DNA of 64,000 nt from an uncultured Lactobacillus sp. (GTDB taxonomy: Bacteria; Bacillota; Bacilli; Lactobacillales; Lactobacillaceae): contig NZ_CAJURR010000012.1 in the NCBI RefSeq assembly GCF_910589175.1, positions 3,410-67,409 of the forward strand, in the 5' to 3' direction. Under the pieces are notes generated by a model. That model was given only the letters and a program-made list of their open reading frames with translations, was not told the origin of the DNA and did not search any database. A program made the position numbers and the translations under genes. The stretch's first letter is position 1; the number at the start of each line of letters is the position of its first letter. Positions 18,775 to 28,308 of the stretch are shown piece by piece.

Positions 18775-19317
18775 TTATATTGTTGTAATGAATAAATTTA
18801 TAAAAACTTGGGAAATTCCAGGAGAAAAATGCAAGATACCACTTGCTAAAATAGAATGCCCCAGCATATTTTGCAAACCATCGTTAGGAATTGTGGCTAA
18901 AATAAACAAAAGTAAATAAACACTAATCTGTGTCACAATAAAAGAAATAATTAAACTTCCCCAGAGATTTAAGTTAGAGTTTACCGTAACATATCTTAAT
19001 TGGTTAAATCCTAGCATCACAAAACGCCATAAGCAACAAACAATCAACAAAATAATTGAAAAAGCAATTGCTGCATAAAATGATTTATCTAAGGTTAATC
19101 CCGTAGTCTTATCAAAAAAAGCAAAGCTGCTTCGATCATTTGCGGATGGATATGGAACCCACAAATTTAAAAAGTTACTAAATGGTTTATACAATAAAGT
19201 GGCTAAAATTAGCCCGATTACATATCCGCCAGCGGCTAAGCCTTCATATACTACACCACGCCGATAGCCTACATAACAACAATAGATAAAAATTAATAAA
19301 ATGAAAAAAGAAATCAT
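18775..19317 (-). CDS. CvpA family membrane protein
   Basis: 180 residues, four to five hydrophobic segments (1-20, 28-45, about 78-100, 115-145, 155-178). The start MISFFILLIFIYCCYVGYRRGVVYEGL matches the CvpA N-terminus (helix, then GxxRG). The family includes colicin V production protein and B. subtilis YshB, which likewise precedes mutS2. Role unknown. Confidence 0.8.
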   Translation of the reverse strand: MISFFILLIFIYCCYVGYRRGVVYEGLAAGGYVIGLILATLLYKPFSNFLNLWVPYPSANDRSSFAFFDKTTGLTLDKSFYAAIAFSIILLIVCCLWRFVMLGFNQLRYVTVNSNLNLWGSLIISFIVTQISVYLLLFILATIPNDGLQNMLGHSILASGILHFSPGISQVFINLFITTI

Positions 19318-19336
19318 TGTTCATCCTTGATTAAGC

Positions 19337-19369
19337 AAAAAAGACTAGCTTCAATCGCCAGTCTTTTTT
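19337..19369 (-). terminator. Terminator after the DUF1292 gene
   Basis: AAAAAAGACT...AGTCTTTTTT with a partly paired loop; T-run on the minus strand. Confidence 0.8.
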
Positions 19370-19374
19370 GAAGA

Positions 19375-19689
19375 TTATTCGCCGCTTAAGCGATCGTCTG
19401 ACAAAAATGTATTTAAAACTCCTTGTACCATGTTCCACTCATTATCATCTGTGATTTCATGTAAGTCAGAACTAGTTACATCGCCATCTGCATCTGCATC
19501 ATAACTGAAAGCTTGTACTTCAACATCATCATCGTCACTAACAGCTGCTGGATACAGTAAAACGTAAGATTTACCATAATCTTCAGATGTAAAAGTAAAT
19601 AAGATTTCAAATAATTCTTCATTACCTTGTTCGTCAACTAAAGTAATTTGACGATCATTATCTTGGTTAGCGTTAATTTTTTCACTCAT
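19375..19689 (-). CDS. DUF1292 family protein (YrzB-like)
   Basis: 104 residues and highly acidic. The ITLVDEQGNEELFEILFTFTSEDYGKSYVLLYP stretch is the DUF1292 signature. It follows ruvX by one base, in the conserved ireB-ruvX-yrzB cluster. Function unknown. Confidence 0.88.
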   Translation of the reverse strand: MSEKINANQDNDRQITLVDEQGNEELFEILFTFTSEDYGKSYVLLYPAAVSDDDDVEVQAFSYDADADGDVTSSDLHEITDDNEWNMVQGVLNTFLSDDRLSGE

Positions 19690-19690
19690 T

Positions 19691-20122
19691 TTAATTATCC
19701 TTTCTGGTTGCTTCTAAATAGTTTTGCAAAATTAAAACAGCAGCCATTTGGTCAATAACTTTTTTTCGTTCAACACGATCATGGACGCCAGCTTCTTCAA
19801 CTAAAATTCGATCAGCTTGCACTGTTGTAAGACGTTCATCTACGTAATAAACAGGGAGGTCAAACTTTTCCTTTAAGCGCCCACCATACTGTTTACTTCT
19901 CTCTACTGAATGTCCACTACTACCATCCATGTTTTTAGGCAAACCTAAAACAAAGCCTTCAACATCATATTTACGTACAATTTTTCTAATTTGACGCATA
20001 CCAAAGCTAAACTTGCTTTCGTCAATCTTAATTGTTTCAAGCTCTTGAGCGGTAATTCCCAAAGGGTCACTGATTGCAACACCGACAGTCTTAGAGCCAA
20101 CATCAAGTCCAAGTAATCGCAT
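19691..20122 (-). CDS. ruvX: Holliday-junction resolvase-like RuvX (YqgF)
   Basis: 143 residues with the RNase H-like fold: [23 protein letters not shown] (catalytic Asp), [11 protein letters not shown], and [11 protein letters not shown] (second acidic site). Family members process pre-16S rRNA ends and may resolve junctions. Its ATG shares a base with the ireB stop (TAATG). Confidence 0.93.
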   Translation of the reverse strand: MRLLGLDVGSKTVGVAISDPLGITAQELETIKIDESKFSFGMRQIRKIVRKYDVEGFVLGLPKNMDGSSGHSVERSKQYGGRLKEKFDLPVYYVDERLTTVQADRILVEEAGVHDRVERKKVIDQMAAVLILQNYLEATRKDN

Positions 20123-20379
20123 TATTTATTTTTACCTAAATAACTCTTAACCAATTCCTCAATAATTTCATCACGTTCATGTTTCAAGATCAAATTACGT
20201 GCATCATTATGCCGAGGAATATATGCAGGGTCGCCTGAAAGTAAGTAACCAACAATTTGATTAATTGGGCTATAGCCCTTTTCCTCAAGTGCATTGTATA
20301 CGTCTTGTAGAGTATCGTATACATTCTTACCCTTATTTTGGTTAAAGTCAAAATGCATTGTTTTATCTAGCGAACTCAT
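20122..20379 (-). CDS. ireB: IreB family regulatory phosphoprotein (DUF965)
   Basis: 85 residues from the ATG at 20379, 9 bases after AGGAGG; a longer frame to 20433 lacks a ribosome site. [64 protein letters not shown] is typical IreB, with the Thr residues near the start that are phosphorylated by the PASTA kinase IreK in enterococci. It sits between alaS and ruvX. Confidence 0.93.
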   Translation of the reverse strand: MSSLDKTMHFDFNQNKGKNVYDTLQDVYNALEEKGYSPINQIVGYLLSGDPAYIPRHNDARNLILKHERDEIIEELVKSYLGKNK

Positions 20380-20433
20380 AATAAAATTCCTCCTATTCTT
20401 CTTAATTTTACTTGAAATATCGAACGAACTCAA

Positions 20434-23082
20434 TTAATTTTGTTTTTCTTCAACTTCTTGTAACACTTTAGCAATAGCATCTTTTAATCCTGCTGGATTC
20501 TTACCACCGGCTTGTGCCATATTTGGACGGCCACCACCGCCACCACCAAAGATTGGAGCGGCAGTTTTAATCAAATCGCCAGCCTTAAGTCCTGCTTTAA
20601 TAGCCTTATCATCTAAGCTAATTACCATATTAGCTTTACCATTCACTTCAGCAGCTAAGACTAAAACATCAGATTTATTGCTGCTCTTCCAGTTGTCAGC
20701 AAGTTCACGTAAATCATTCATGCCTTCAACATCAGCTTGCGCAGCAATTACAGTTAAATCTTTAACTTGCTTAATGTCATTAAAGAGATCGCCAGCTTTT
20801 GCCTTATTAATTTGAGCCTTTAATTGTTCAGCTTCTTTTTGGCTTGCACGTAAATCATCTTCGATAGAAGAAATCTTATTAACTACATCTTCAGCCTTAG
20901 TTGCCTTAACTTCATCTTGAACTTCTTTCAAGATTTCGTCACGGTCTGTTACATACTTGTAAGCTTCTGGGCCGGTAACCGCAATAATTCTACGAGTACC
21001 AGCACCAACAGCAGACTCAGAAACAATCTTAAGCATTCCGATTTGATCAGTATTTTCACAGTGTGTACCACCACAGAATTCAGTGGAGAAGTCATCGATT
21101 TGAACAACACGAACTGTGTCACCATATTTTTCACCAAATAATGCTAAAGCGCCCATCTTTAAACCAGTATCTGGGTCAGTAACAGTTGTCTTGACTGGAA
21201 TTTCTTCCCAAATCTTTTCGTTAACTAACTTTTCAACACTAGCAATTTCTTTCTTAGTCATTGGCTCTAAGCTTGTAAAGTCAAAACGTAAGTAATCTGG
21301 TTCAACTAAAGAGCCAGCTTGGTGAGTATGAGTACCTAAAACTTCACGTAAAGCTGCATGCAATAAGTGAGTAGCAGTATGGTTATGCTTTAAGCCGCGA
21401 CGACGTTTTTGATCAACTTTCAAGACATACTCTTGTCCCTTTTCAAGTGGCAAAATAACATCTACAAAGTGCAAGTTTTGATCATTTGGTGCATGTTGTA
21501 CATCAGTTACGCGAGCAACTAATTCACCATTTTGGTTCAAAATTTCACCGTGGTCAGCAACTTGTCCACCACGCTCTGCGTAAAATGGAGTCTTATCAAA
21601 AATTAAAGTTGCATGTTCACCATCTGCCTTATCAACTAACTTATCATCAACAACAATATCAATTAATTTAGCATGCTTTTCTTCTAAAGTACCGTATTCA
21701 AATTCACTCTTATCTTTGATATTCATCAAAGTAACATCTTGTGAACCCATTGATTGTAAATTACCACGAGCCTTACGTGCACGTTCCTTTTGAGCTTTCA
21801 TTTCTTCATCAAAGCCCTTTTTATCAATCTTAAGACCTGCATCTTGAGCAGCTTCAAAAGTTAATTCATATGGGAAGCCGTAAGTATCGAATAACTTGAA
21901 GGCATCTTTACCAGAAATAGTCTTATCATCGCTCTTCTTAGCTTCAGCAATGAGGTTGTCAAGTAAGTTTAGACCAGATGAAAGAGTTACTTGGAATCTT
22001 TCTTCTTCATTCTTAATTACTTTTTGAATGAATGCTTGTTGGTCAACAACTTCTGGATAGTGGCTCTTCATAATTTCGCCAACTACAGGTACTAATTTGT
22101 ACAAGAATGCACCCTTAATACCTAAACGTTGACCGTTTAAGTCAGCACGTCTAATTAAACGACGTAAAACATATCCACGTCCTGAGTTTGAAGGAAGTGC
22201 ACCGTCAGCAATCGCAAAACTTACTGCACGAACATGGTCAGCAATAATCTTAAATGCAACATCATCTTCTTTATTTGCGGCATACTTCTTGCCATCACTT
22301 AACTTTTCAGTTTCCTTAATGATTGGCATAAATAAGTCAGTTTCGAAGTTAGTTGGAGCATCTTGAATAATTGATACTACACGTTCTAATCCCATACCGG
22401 TATCAATGTTTTTATGTGGTTGGTCAACATATTTACCATTTGGTAAGTGGTTAAATTGTGAAAATACGATGTTCCAAATTTCAAGGTAGCGAGCGTTTTC
22501 TCCACCTGGGAAGTTTTCTGGATCATCTTCAGCCACATCGTTGTTTTCTTGACCACGATCGTAGAAAATTTCTGAGTCAGGACCACATGGACCTTCACCA
22601 ATATCCCAGAAGTTATCTTCTAGCTTAACAATATGGTCTTCAGGTAAACCAACAACATCGTGCCACATGTGGTATGCTTCAGTATCCTTAGGATAAACAG
22701 TTACATAAAGCTTATCTGGATCAAGACCTAACCATTGTGGACTAGTTAAAAATTCCCAAGCCCAAGGAATAACTTCTTTTTTAAAGTAATCCCCAACTGA
22801 GAAGTTACCAAGCATTTCAAAGAAAGTTTGGTGACGAGCGGTTTTACCAACATTCTCAATATCGTTAGTTCTAATTGATTTTTGAGAAGAAGTAATTCGG
22901 TGATTCTTAGGCACAACAGAACCATCAAAATATTTCTTCATTGTAGCAACACCAGAGTTAATCCATAACAAGGTTGGATCATCTTGTGGAATTAATGATG
23001 CACTTTGCATAACCATGTGGCCATGCTCTTTAAAAAAGTCCAAGAACATTTGACGTACTTGTGAACTAGTCAATTGTTTCAT
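20434..23082 (-). CDS. alaS: Alanyl-tRNA synthetase
   Basis: 882 residues from the ATG at 23082, 8 bases after AGGAG; an upstream in-frame ATG at 23127 lies inside the leader. Class II catalytic core (QVRQMFLDFFKEHGH, SLIPQDDPTLLWINSGV), editing domain with HNHTATHLLHAALREVLG and the zinc Cys/His set in EFCGGTHC, and a C-Ala domain ending GGGGGGRPNMAQAGG. Charges tRNA-Ala and clears Ser/Gly mischarging. Expression is under the T-box leader directly upstream. Confidence 0.96.
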   Translation of the reverse strand: MKQLTSSQVRQMFLDFFKEHGHMVMQSASLIPQDDPTLLWINSGVATMKKYFDGSVVPKNHRITSSQKSIRTNDIENVGKTARHQTFFEMLGNFSVGDYFKKEVIPWAWEFLTSPQWLGLDPDKLYVTVYPKDTEAYHMWHDVVGLPEDHIVKLEDNFWDIGEGPCGPDSEIFYDRGQENNDVAEDDPENFPGGENARYLEIWNIVFSQFNHLPNGKYVDQPHKNIDTGMGLERVVSIIQDAPTNFETDLFMPIIKETEKLSDGKKYAANKEDDVAFKIIADHVRAVSFAIADGALPSNSGRGYVLRRLIRRADLNGQRLGIKGAFLYKLVPVVGEIMKSHYPEVVDQQAFIQKVIKNEEERFQVTLSSGLNLLDNLIAEAKKSDDKTISGKDAFKLFDTYGFPYELTFEAAQDAGLKIDKKGFDEEMKAQKERARKARGNLQSMGSQDVTLMNIKDKSEFEYGTLEEKHAKLIDIVVDDKLVDKADGEHATLIFDKTPFYAERGGQVADHGEILNQNGELVARVTDVQHAPNDQNLHFVDVILPLEKGQEYVLKVDQKRRRGLKHNHTATHLLHAALREVLGTHTHQAGSLVEPDYLRFDFTSLEPMTKKEIASVEKLVNEKIWEEIPVKTTVTDPDTGLKMGALALFGEKYGDTVRVVQIDDFSTEFCGGTHCENTDQIGMLKIVSESAVGAGTRRIIAVTGPEAYKYVTDRDEILKEVQDEVKATKAEDVVNKISSIEDDLRASQKEAEQLKAQINKAKAGDLFNDIKQVKDLTVIAAQADVEGMNDLRELADNWKSSNKSDVLVLAAEVNGKANMVISLDDKAIKAGLKAGDLIKTAAPIFGGGGGGRPNMAQAGGKNPAGLKDAIAKVLQEVEEKQN

Positions 23083-23100
23083 AAAAAGTTCTCCTACAAA

Positions 23101-23275
23101 TATAAAAAACACTATTGCATAAAACAAGGACGCTCCCAGCGCGGTACCACCTTGATTGCAACAGTGTTTGTTACCTCTTTAAATATTTATTTCTCTAATT
23201 ATCTTAGGTAGCATTACTAAATATTTTCTAGACCTTCTCACCAAGCAGTCCTCTCTTTGAAGAAAATACTTTAAT
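23101..23275 (-). promoter_or_regulatory. T-box riboswitch, alanine-responsive, upstream of alaS
   Basis: On the minus strand the conserved T-box AAGGTGGTACCGCG (around 23138-23153) is followed by an antiterminator arm. A terminator stem AACACTGTTGCA / TGCAATAGTGTT plus T6 ends at 23105. In stem I the specifier is probably GCT (Ala) at 23212-23210 in AATGCTACC. Uncharged tRNA-Ala would stabilise the antiterminator and let alaS be transcribed. Confidence 0.93.
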
Positions 23276-23313
23276 AATATGTCCTAAACGTGCTTTATTT
23301 TACTACAAATTTT

Positions 23314-24699
23314 CTAGTTGTCAAAATTACTACGTGCTTGCTCACGTTCACGCTTACGTTTACGCTTTGCTTTTCGAATTTGATGACGTTCTTCAAGCTT
23401 ACGTTTTTGCTGACGATCTTTTTGAATGGCCTGTTTAATCTTCTTCTTGTAGCCTGGCTTTACTTTTTTCTTGGTTTTCTTAACCATACCGATCATACGG
23501 TTATCAAGTTTATGGTTGCGCGTTTGACGATTATCTCTTCTGTGATAGTGAGTTCTTTCAACTAATTCACCATTTCTAAGATCTTTAAAGTCAAAATGAA
23601 TACCCAATTTTTCTAAGTCCTCAATCTGACTTATTTCATCATCATAGATTAAGGTAATAGCATGTCCTTCAAGCCCGTTTCTACCTGTTCGACCAATTCG
23701 GTGAATTACAAATTCTAAGTCTTTTGGAATTTCATAGTTAACAACTAAGCTAACACCGGGTACATCAATTCCACGAGCAGCTAAGTCACTAGCTACAACG
23801 TATTGATATTGTCCCTCTCTAACTTGACGAATAATTCTCTTTCGTTCGCGTTCAGTAATTCCACCATGAATTTTTGCTACTTTAAGGCCTTGTTCTTCAA
23901 GGTAGTCAGTTAATTCATCAACAGTCTTTTTCGTATTAGCAAAAACAAGGGCTAAATATGGTTGTCCCATTGTTAATAACTTATACAAAATTGATTTCTT
24001 ATCTCTTGAACCTACGTCAATTAAATCATTTTGAATCGTCGGCGCAATAATTGCCGGATTGTCAATAACGATAAACTCGGGCTTTGACATATACTTTCTT
24101 AAAAAGTTTTCGAGCTTAACAGGAATCGTAGCTGAAAATGCACCTAAGACTGCTTTTTTGTCCAACCTAGACATGATCTCATCCATTTGACTTAAAAAGC
24201 CCATATCTAAAGTCATATCAGCTTCATCGATAATAAAAGCTTTTACATTCTCCAAGTTAATAAACTTTTTGGATGCAAAATCATGTAAACGACCAGGGGT
24301 TGCAATAATTAATTGTGGAGCTCTACTTTCGGCCTTTTCAATTTGACGATTACGGTCATTTCCACCACCTAAATATTCGATTGAAATATTTAGGCCACTA
24401 GCATCCCTTAACTGACGCGCAACTTTATACAATTGATTAGCTAATTCACGGCTCGGTGCAGTAACAATTGCTTGCGTTACAGGTGCGCTCTCATCAATCA
24501 TATTTAAAATTGGAATCAAATAAGCATGCGTCTTTCCGGATCCAGTTGCAGCTTGTACTACAACATTCTTTTTATTTAAAAGTGCCGGAATAACCGAAGA
24601 CTGGACTTTAGTTGGTTTCTTAAAATTAATTTTTTCTAATCCGGCTTGTAATTCTGGCCGAATTTTTTCATTTTGAAATATACTACTTGTTTGTGCCAT
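23314..24699 (-). CDS. DEAD-box RNA helicase (CshB/YqfR-like)
   Basis: 461 residues. All helicase motifs are visible: Q motif region (IRPELQAGLEKINFKKPTKVQ), Walker A AATGSGKTHAYL, PSRELANQ, TPGRLHD, DEAD, FSAT, and HRIGRTGR near residue 345. The last ~80 residues are very basic (RRDNRQTRNHKLDNRM, KRKRKRERE), an RNA-binding tail. Likely cold/RNA remodelling helicase. Its start overlaps the end of nrnA by 17 bases, the same yqfR-adjacent context as in other Firmicutes. Confidence 0.93.
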   Translation of the reverse strand: MAQTSSIFQNEKIRPELQAGLEKINFKKPTKVQSSVIPALLNKKNVVVQAATGSGKTHAYLIPILNMIDESAPVTQAIVTAPSRELANQLYKVARQLRDASGLNISIEYLGGGNDRNRQIEKAESRAPQLIIATPGRLHDFASKKFINLENVKAFIIDEADMTLDMGFLSQMDEIMSRLDKKAVLGAFSATIPVKLENFLRKYMSKPEFIVIDNPAIIAPTIQNDLIDVGSRDKKSILYKLLTMGQPYLALVFANTKKTVDELTDYLEEQGLKVAKIHGGITERERKRIIRQVREGQYQYVVASDLAARGIDVPGVSLVVNYEIPKDLEFVIHRIGRTGRNGLEGHAITLIYDDEISQIEDLEKLGIHFDFKDLRNGELVERTHYHRRDNRQTRNHKLDNRMIGMVKKTKKKVKPGYKKKIKQAIQKDRQQKRKLEERHQIRKAKRKRKREREQARSNFDN

Positions 24700-25648
24700 G
24701 TTCTTCTTTATACTTCTTTGTTACTTCTACTACTTCATTAAAGACTTGTTTTACTTCATCCATGTCTTTTGCATTAGCTCCAGATGCTAGGGCATGACCT
24801 CCACCATCGTGCTGTTCAGCTAAATGGTTAATAACAGGTCCCTTTGAACGATAATGAACACGGAAAGTTCCATCTGGCTTTTCTACAAATACATTCCACG
24901 CTAAAACATCTTTAATTCGACCAGGAGTTGAAACAGCAACATTTGCTTGATCGTCAGTTAACCCCATCTTCTTCAAATCATCTTGCATCAAAATTGTATA
25001 AGCAGCCCCAACTGGATCAATCTCCATCTTATCCATTGCTAAAGCTTGTAATTTTGCTTCATCAAAAGTAACATCCGCAATTTCTCTAGCAATATCGGTA
25101 ATATTAATTCCAGTTTTAGTTAATTCAGCTGCAACATCAAAAGTATGAGCTGAAGTTTCAGGATACATAAATCTTCCGGTATCACCTACAATACCTGCAT
25201 ATAAAGCTGCTGCAACTTCCTTAGTAATTGGTAAGTTTTCTGCTTTTAAGAAATCAAAAATAATTTCAGAAGCAGCTGGTGCATCTGGATCAACATAGCT
25301 CATATCTGCGTATGGATCTACATCTGGGTGGTGGTCAATCTTAATTAAAAGATCACCTTTGTCATAATTTTTGTTAGAAATACGAGGAGTGTTTGCAGTA
25401 TCGGTTGTAATAACTAAAGCACCCTTGTAGTCTTCTGGCTTAACCTCATCCATCTTGTTAATCCAAATTAAGTCACCTTCATCATTTTCACCAGCACAAA
25501 GGATCTTTTTATCAGGGAAAGCTAGTCTCAAAGATCTAGCCAAACCAGCTTGAGAACCAATTGCATCTGGGTCTGGACTAGTGTGACGGTGCAAAATAAT
25601 TGTTGGATATTCTTTTATCTTTTCATAAATTTCATCAAAAGTTGCCAT
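24683..25648 (-). CDS. nrnA: DHH/DHHA1 phosphoesterase: nanoRNase/pAp phosphatase
   Basis: 321 residues. DHH motifs: ILHRHTSPDPDAIGSQAGL (N-terminal Asp/His set), TTDTANTPRIS, IKIDHHPDVDPYADM (DHH), and the C-terminal DHHA1 GGGHALASGA. It degrades 2-5 nt RNA and dephosphorylates pAp. No good Shine-Dalgarno is seen in the 20 bases before its ATG (…AGCAGAAAAAATTA), and that DNA borders the TnpB element, so the insertion may have replaced its native leader. Confidence 0.92.
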   Translation of the reverse strand: MATFDEIYEKIKEYPTIILHRHTSPDPDAIGSQAGLARSLRLAFPDKKILCAGENDEGDLIWINKMDEVKPEDYKGALVITTDTANTPRISNKNYDKGDLLIKIDHHPDVDPYADMSYVDPDAPAASEIIFDFLKAENLPITKEVAAALYAGIVGDTGRFMYPETSAHTFDVAAELTKTGINITDIAREIADVTFDEAKLQALAMDKMEIDPVGAAYTILMQDDLKKMGLTDDQANVAVSTPGRIKDVLAWNVFVEKPDGTFRVHYRSKGPVINHLAEQHDGGGHALASGANAKDMDEVKQVFNEVVEVTKKYKEEHGTNK

Positions 25649-25840
25649 TAATTTTTTCTGCTATACAAAACATGGAAATATGTAGAAGAATACGAATTTT
25701 CTACATATCAGAAAGATATATTTTTCCTTTCTTTGTTTCATTTACTGTCGTCTTCACTAGTGTTCTGATATTCCAAATAGGAGTAATCACATTGACCAGC
25801 TATTACAGCTTAAGGGCCTAGCCAGCCCCATTTATTTTCT
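25649..25840 (-). mobile_element. Right end of the TnpB element with probable guide-RNA (omega/reRNA) scaffold
   Basis: 192 bases between the tnpB stop and the nrnA ATG with no ORF. On the minus strand it contains a hairpin GGGCT-GGCTA-GGCCC just past tnpB and a 10-base-arm hairpin ATATGTAGAA/TTCTACATAT at 25678-25708. By analogy with IS200/IS605 TnpB systems this is where the guide-RNA scaffold and right end lie; the exact end is not determined. Confidence 0.5.
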
Positions 25841-26998
25841 TTATTTTGCTAAAGCTAAAAGGTTTAAAACCGCATTTTCATCTCGATCGTTACCGTAGCC
25901 ACACTGATAACAAATATACTCATTATGTTTAGTACCATGCTTTTTGTTACCTTGCAAAGTAATTTTTTCATCACCTTTTTTGACATAACCGCATTTAGCA
26001 CATCTTTGAGTTGATGGGTATCTTTTATCAGCCAAGATCAATTCTTTGCCATACCAATCACACTTATAAGTTAGTATTTGTCTAAACTTGCTAAAGAGCG
26101 ATCTCTGCATACCCTTTGAAGCTACATGCGTCATCATCATTTGCTTTACTGCTAAATCTTCAATTACAATTTGGTCGTAATCATTAACAAGCTTAATAGT
26201 AAACTTCTGTAAAAGATCATTTTGGATATTAGCCACTTTACGATAATCCCTTTGCAGTTTGGTTCTCACCGCAAAGTAATTATTTGATTTTGCAGCTAAC
26301 TTGCCGTTAACTTCTCTTTTACGTGCCAACATTCTTTGATAATGCTTAATGCGCTTATACAGTTTTTGCAATTTAGCTGGCAAAACATTGATTTGCCCCT
26401 CGGTATAGTTAAAATGACCAACATTAATATCAACTGCTGTTTTTTGATGAGTTTTAGTCTTAGCTGAAATCTCTTCTTCATAGGGAAGAGCTGCGTAATA
26501 AACTTCTTTTTCTTTGAAGATACTTACTACTTTGACTTCATCCATCTTTAAAGTTTCATAGCTTTTCAAATCAAACCAATCTTCTTTTGAAATGCTTCTT
26601 GGTTTATCAAGGCAAAGCTTGCCATTAACAATCTTGGCACGATCAGTTTTAAAGCCTTGTCTAGGTGCTTTCTTAGATCTAAATCTAGGCTTGCCCCAAT
26701 CAGGCTGAGCTTTATCAAAGAAGTTCTTCCAAGCATTCGCCAAGTCTTTAACAGCTAGTTGTAGACATCTAGCAGACAAATCATATTGCCAGTCAGCTTT
26801 ATTAGCAACTAGTTCATCACGGACTCTGCGTTCATTGGGACTTAGATTATCTTGCTTGTTCAAGCTATGGGCTTCATACATTAATTGCCAAGTTTCTAAG
26901 CCTTTATTCCAGCAGTATCGACGATAGTCACATAAAGCATCAAGATGCTTTTGCATAGTCTTATTAACTTTTAGCTTAACTACTTGAGTTTTAATCAT
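25841..26998 (-). CDS. tnpB: TnpB (IS200/IS605-family OrfB), RNA-guided nuclease, apparently intact
   Basis: 385 residues. N-terminal HTH_OrfB_IS605 region, then a RuvC-like nuclease with D190 (AVDINVGHF), E280 (IVIEDLAV) and the last Asp in GNDRDENAVLNL (371/373). A zinc ribbon is inserted with C333/C336 and C363/C366. All key positions are present, so the protein could be active. There is no TnpA next to it, so this is a TnpB-only (IS1341-like) element that would need a TnpA in trans. AGGAGGTG precedes the ATG. It interrupts the space between dinB and nrnA, and both of those genes are intact. Confidence 0.9.
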   Translation of the reverse strand: MIKTQVVKLKVNKTMQKHLDALCDYRRYCWNKGLETWQLMYEAHSLNKQDNLSPNERRVRDELVANKADWQYDLSARCLQLAVKDLANAWKNFFDKAQPDWGKPRFRSKKAPRQGFKTDRAKIVNGKLCLDKPRSISKEDWFDLKSYETLKMDEVKVVSIFKEKEVYYAALPYEEEISAKTKTHQKTAVDINVGHFNYTEGQINVLPAKLQKLYKRIKHYQRMLARKREVNGKLAAKSNNYFAVRTKLQRDYRKVANIQNDLLQKFTIKLVNDYDQIVIEDLAVKQMMMTHVASKGMQRSLFSKFRQILTYKCDWYGKELILADKRYPSTQRCAKCGYVKKGDEKITLQGNKKHGTKHNEYICYQCGYGNDRDENAVLNLLALAK

Positions 26999-27186
26999 TG
27001 CTTCACCTCCTAAAATACAAACATAAGTTTATCTAAGGAAGGAAAGCAAAACAAGTAAGTATTGAATTAAAGCTTATTTTCCATGTTTAACTTTCTAAAT
27101 AAGCCTAATTTCCTATCTTCTTCTATAGATTTCTATATTTTGGTTAACAGTTAATCAGCTCCTAAATTTTTCTTTTTATTTTATCA
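26999..27186 (-). mobile_element. Left-end region of the TnpB element and dinB 3' flank
   Basis: 188 bases, no ORF. Minus-strand sequence holds a GCTTATTT...AAATAAGC hairpin and a TATAGAAATCTATA hairpin, the kind of subterminal structures recognised by Y1 transposases. The word AAACATGGAAA occurs here and, inverted, at the right end (near 25667). Exact left end not determined. Confidence 0.4.
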
Positions 27187-28308
27187 TTACTCATTATCAA
27201 AAATTTCTAGCGATATATTCTCAACGGGATGCTCTTCAAAATCAGTGACCGTAAGGCCTAAAAGTCGGATTCCAGTTGAAAGCATGCTTTTTTCTGTCGC
27301 AAACAAAGCACGCCCAGTATCGTAGATAACAATTTTATCATTAGTGCCCTGCTTTAGCTTCCTTCTTTTAGTAATTGTCTTAAAATTAGCATCGCGTACT
27401 TTTAAGACAACACAATTTGCAAGAAAGTGGCGCTCCTTTAAACTTTTTTCAAGTTCTCTACTATATGACCGCAATTTTGTTAAGGCAGTATTTTCATCAA
27501 ATAAATTTTGATTAAAAGTACGTTCAATCCCAATTGATTTTCGATTTCTTTCCGAATCAGTCACTACATCTCTTAAGTCAATACCATGAGCATGCTGAGC
27601 CATAAGATAACCCATTCGATTAAATTTTTTAATTAAAATATCGGTTGGAATTTTTCTTAGATCAGCTCCGGTATAAACCTCCATCTCTGCCAGTTTTTCT
27701 TGGGTCTTTGGTCCAATACCCGGGAAGTTCTTTATTGGTTGTTTTGCTAAAAAATCGCGAGCACCTTCTGGTTTAATTACAGTTCTCCCAAAAGGTTTGG
27801 CATATTCTGAGCCCATCTTAGCTAAAAACTTGTTATAAGATACACCAAATGAACTAGTTAAACCAACTCTTTGATAGATTCGTTCCTGAAGTAAAGCGGC
27901 AATACGAACTGGATCGGTTAAATTAAGCTTATTTTCAGTAACATCTAAATATGCTTCATCTAACGCAACAGATTCTACCCGATCAGTTATCTTATGCATC
28001 AATTGATGAATTTCAGCTGATACAGCACGATATTTTTCAAAATTTGGTTGAATAATTACCAACTTCTCTGCTGGTATTAATCTTACCGCCTTAGCCGTCG
28101 GCATCGCTGAATGAGCTCCATAACGCCGGGCAATATAATTCGCTGTCGCTACAACCCCATGACCCTTATTTTTCTTCGGATCTCCACCAATTAAGACGGC
28201 TTTATTTCTAATTGATGGATTATCCCGCATTTCTACTGAAGCATAGAAGGCATCCATATCAATATGAATAATCTTACGACTCGTATTGTTTTTAGGCAGT
28301 AAATCCAT
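27187..28308 (-). CDS. dinB: DNA polymerase IV (Y-family)
   Basis: 373 residues. Palm motifs IIHIDMDAFYASVEMRDNP and SVALDEAYLDVTEN supply the catalytic carboxylates; little-finger domain after ~240; helix-hairpin-helix in FPGIGPKTQEKLAEM. Error-prone lesion bypass polymerase. Its ATG overlaps the zwf stop by one base, so it is translated from the zwf transcript. Confidence 0.94.
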   Translation of the reverse strand: MDLLPKNNTSRKIIHIDMDAFYASVEMRDNPSIRNKAVLIGGDPKKNKGHGVVATANYIARRYGAHSAMPTAKAVRLIPAEKLVIIQPNFEKYRAVSAEIHQLMHKITDRVESVALDEAYLDVTENKLNLTDPVRIAALLQERIYQRVGLTSSFGVSYNKFLAKMGSEYAKPFGRTVIKPEGARDFLAKQPIKNFPGIGPKTQEKLAEMEVYTGADLRKIPTDILIKKFNRMGYLMAQHAHGIDLRDVVTDSERNRKSIGIERTFNQNLFDENTALTKLRSYSRELEKSLKERHFLANCVVLKVRDANFKTITKRRKLKQGTNDKIVIYDTGRALFATEKSMLSTGIRLLGLTVTDFEEHPVENISLEIFDNE

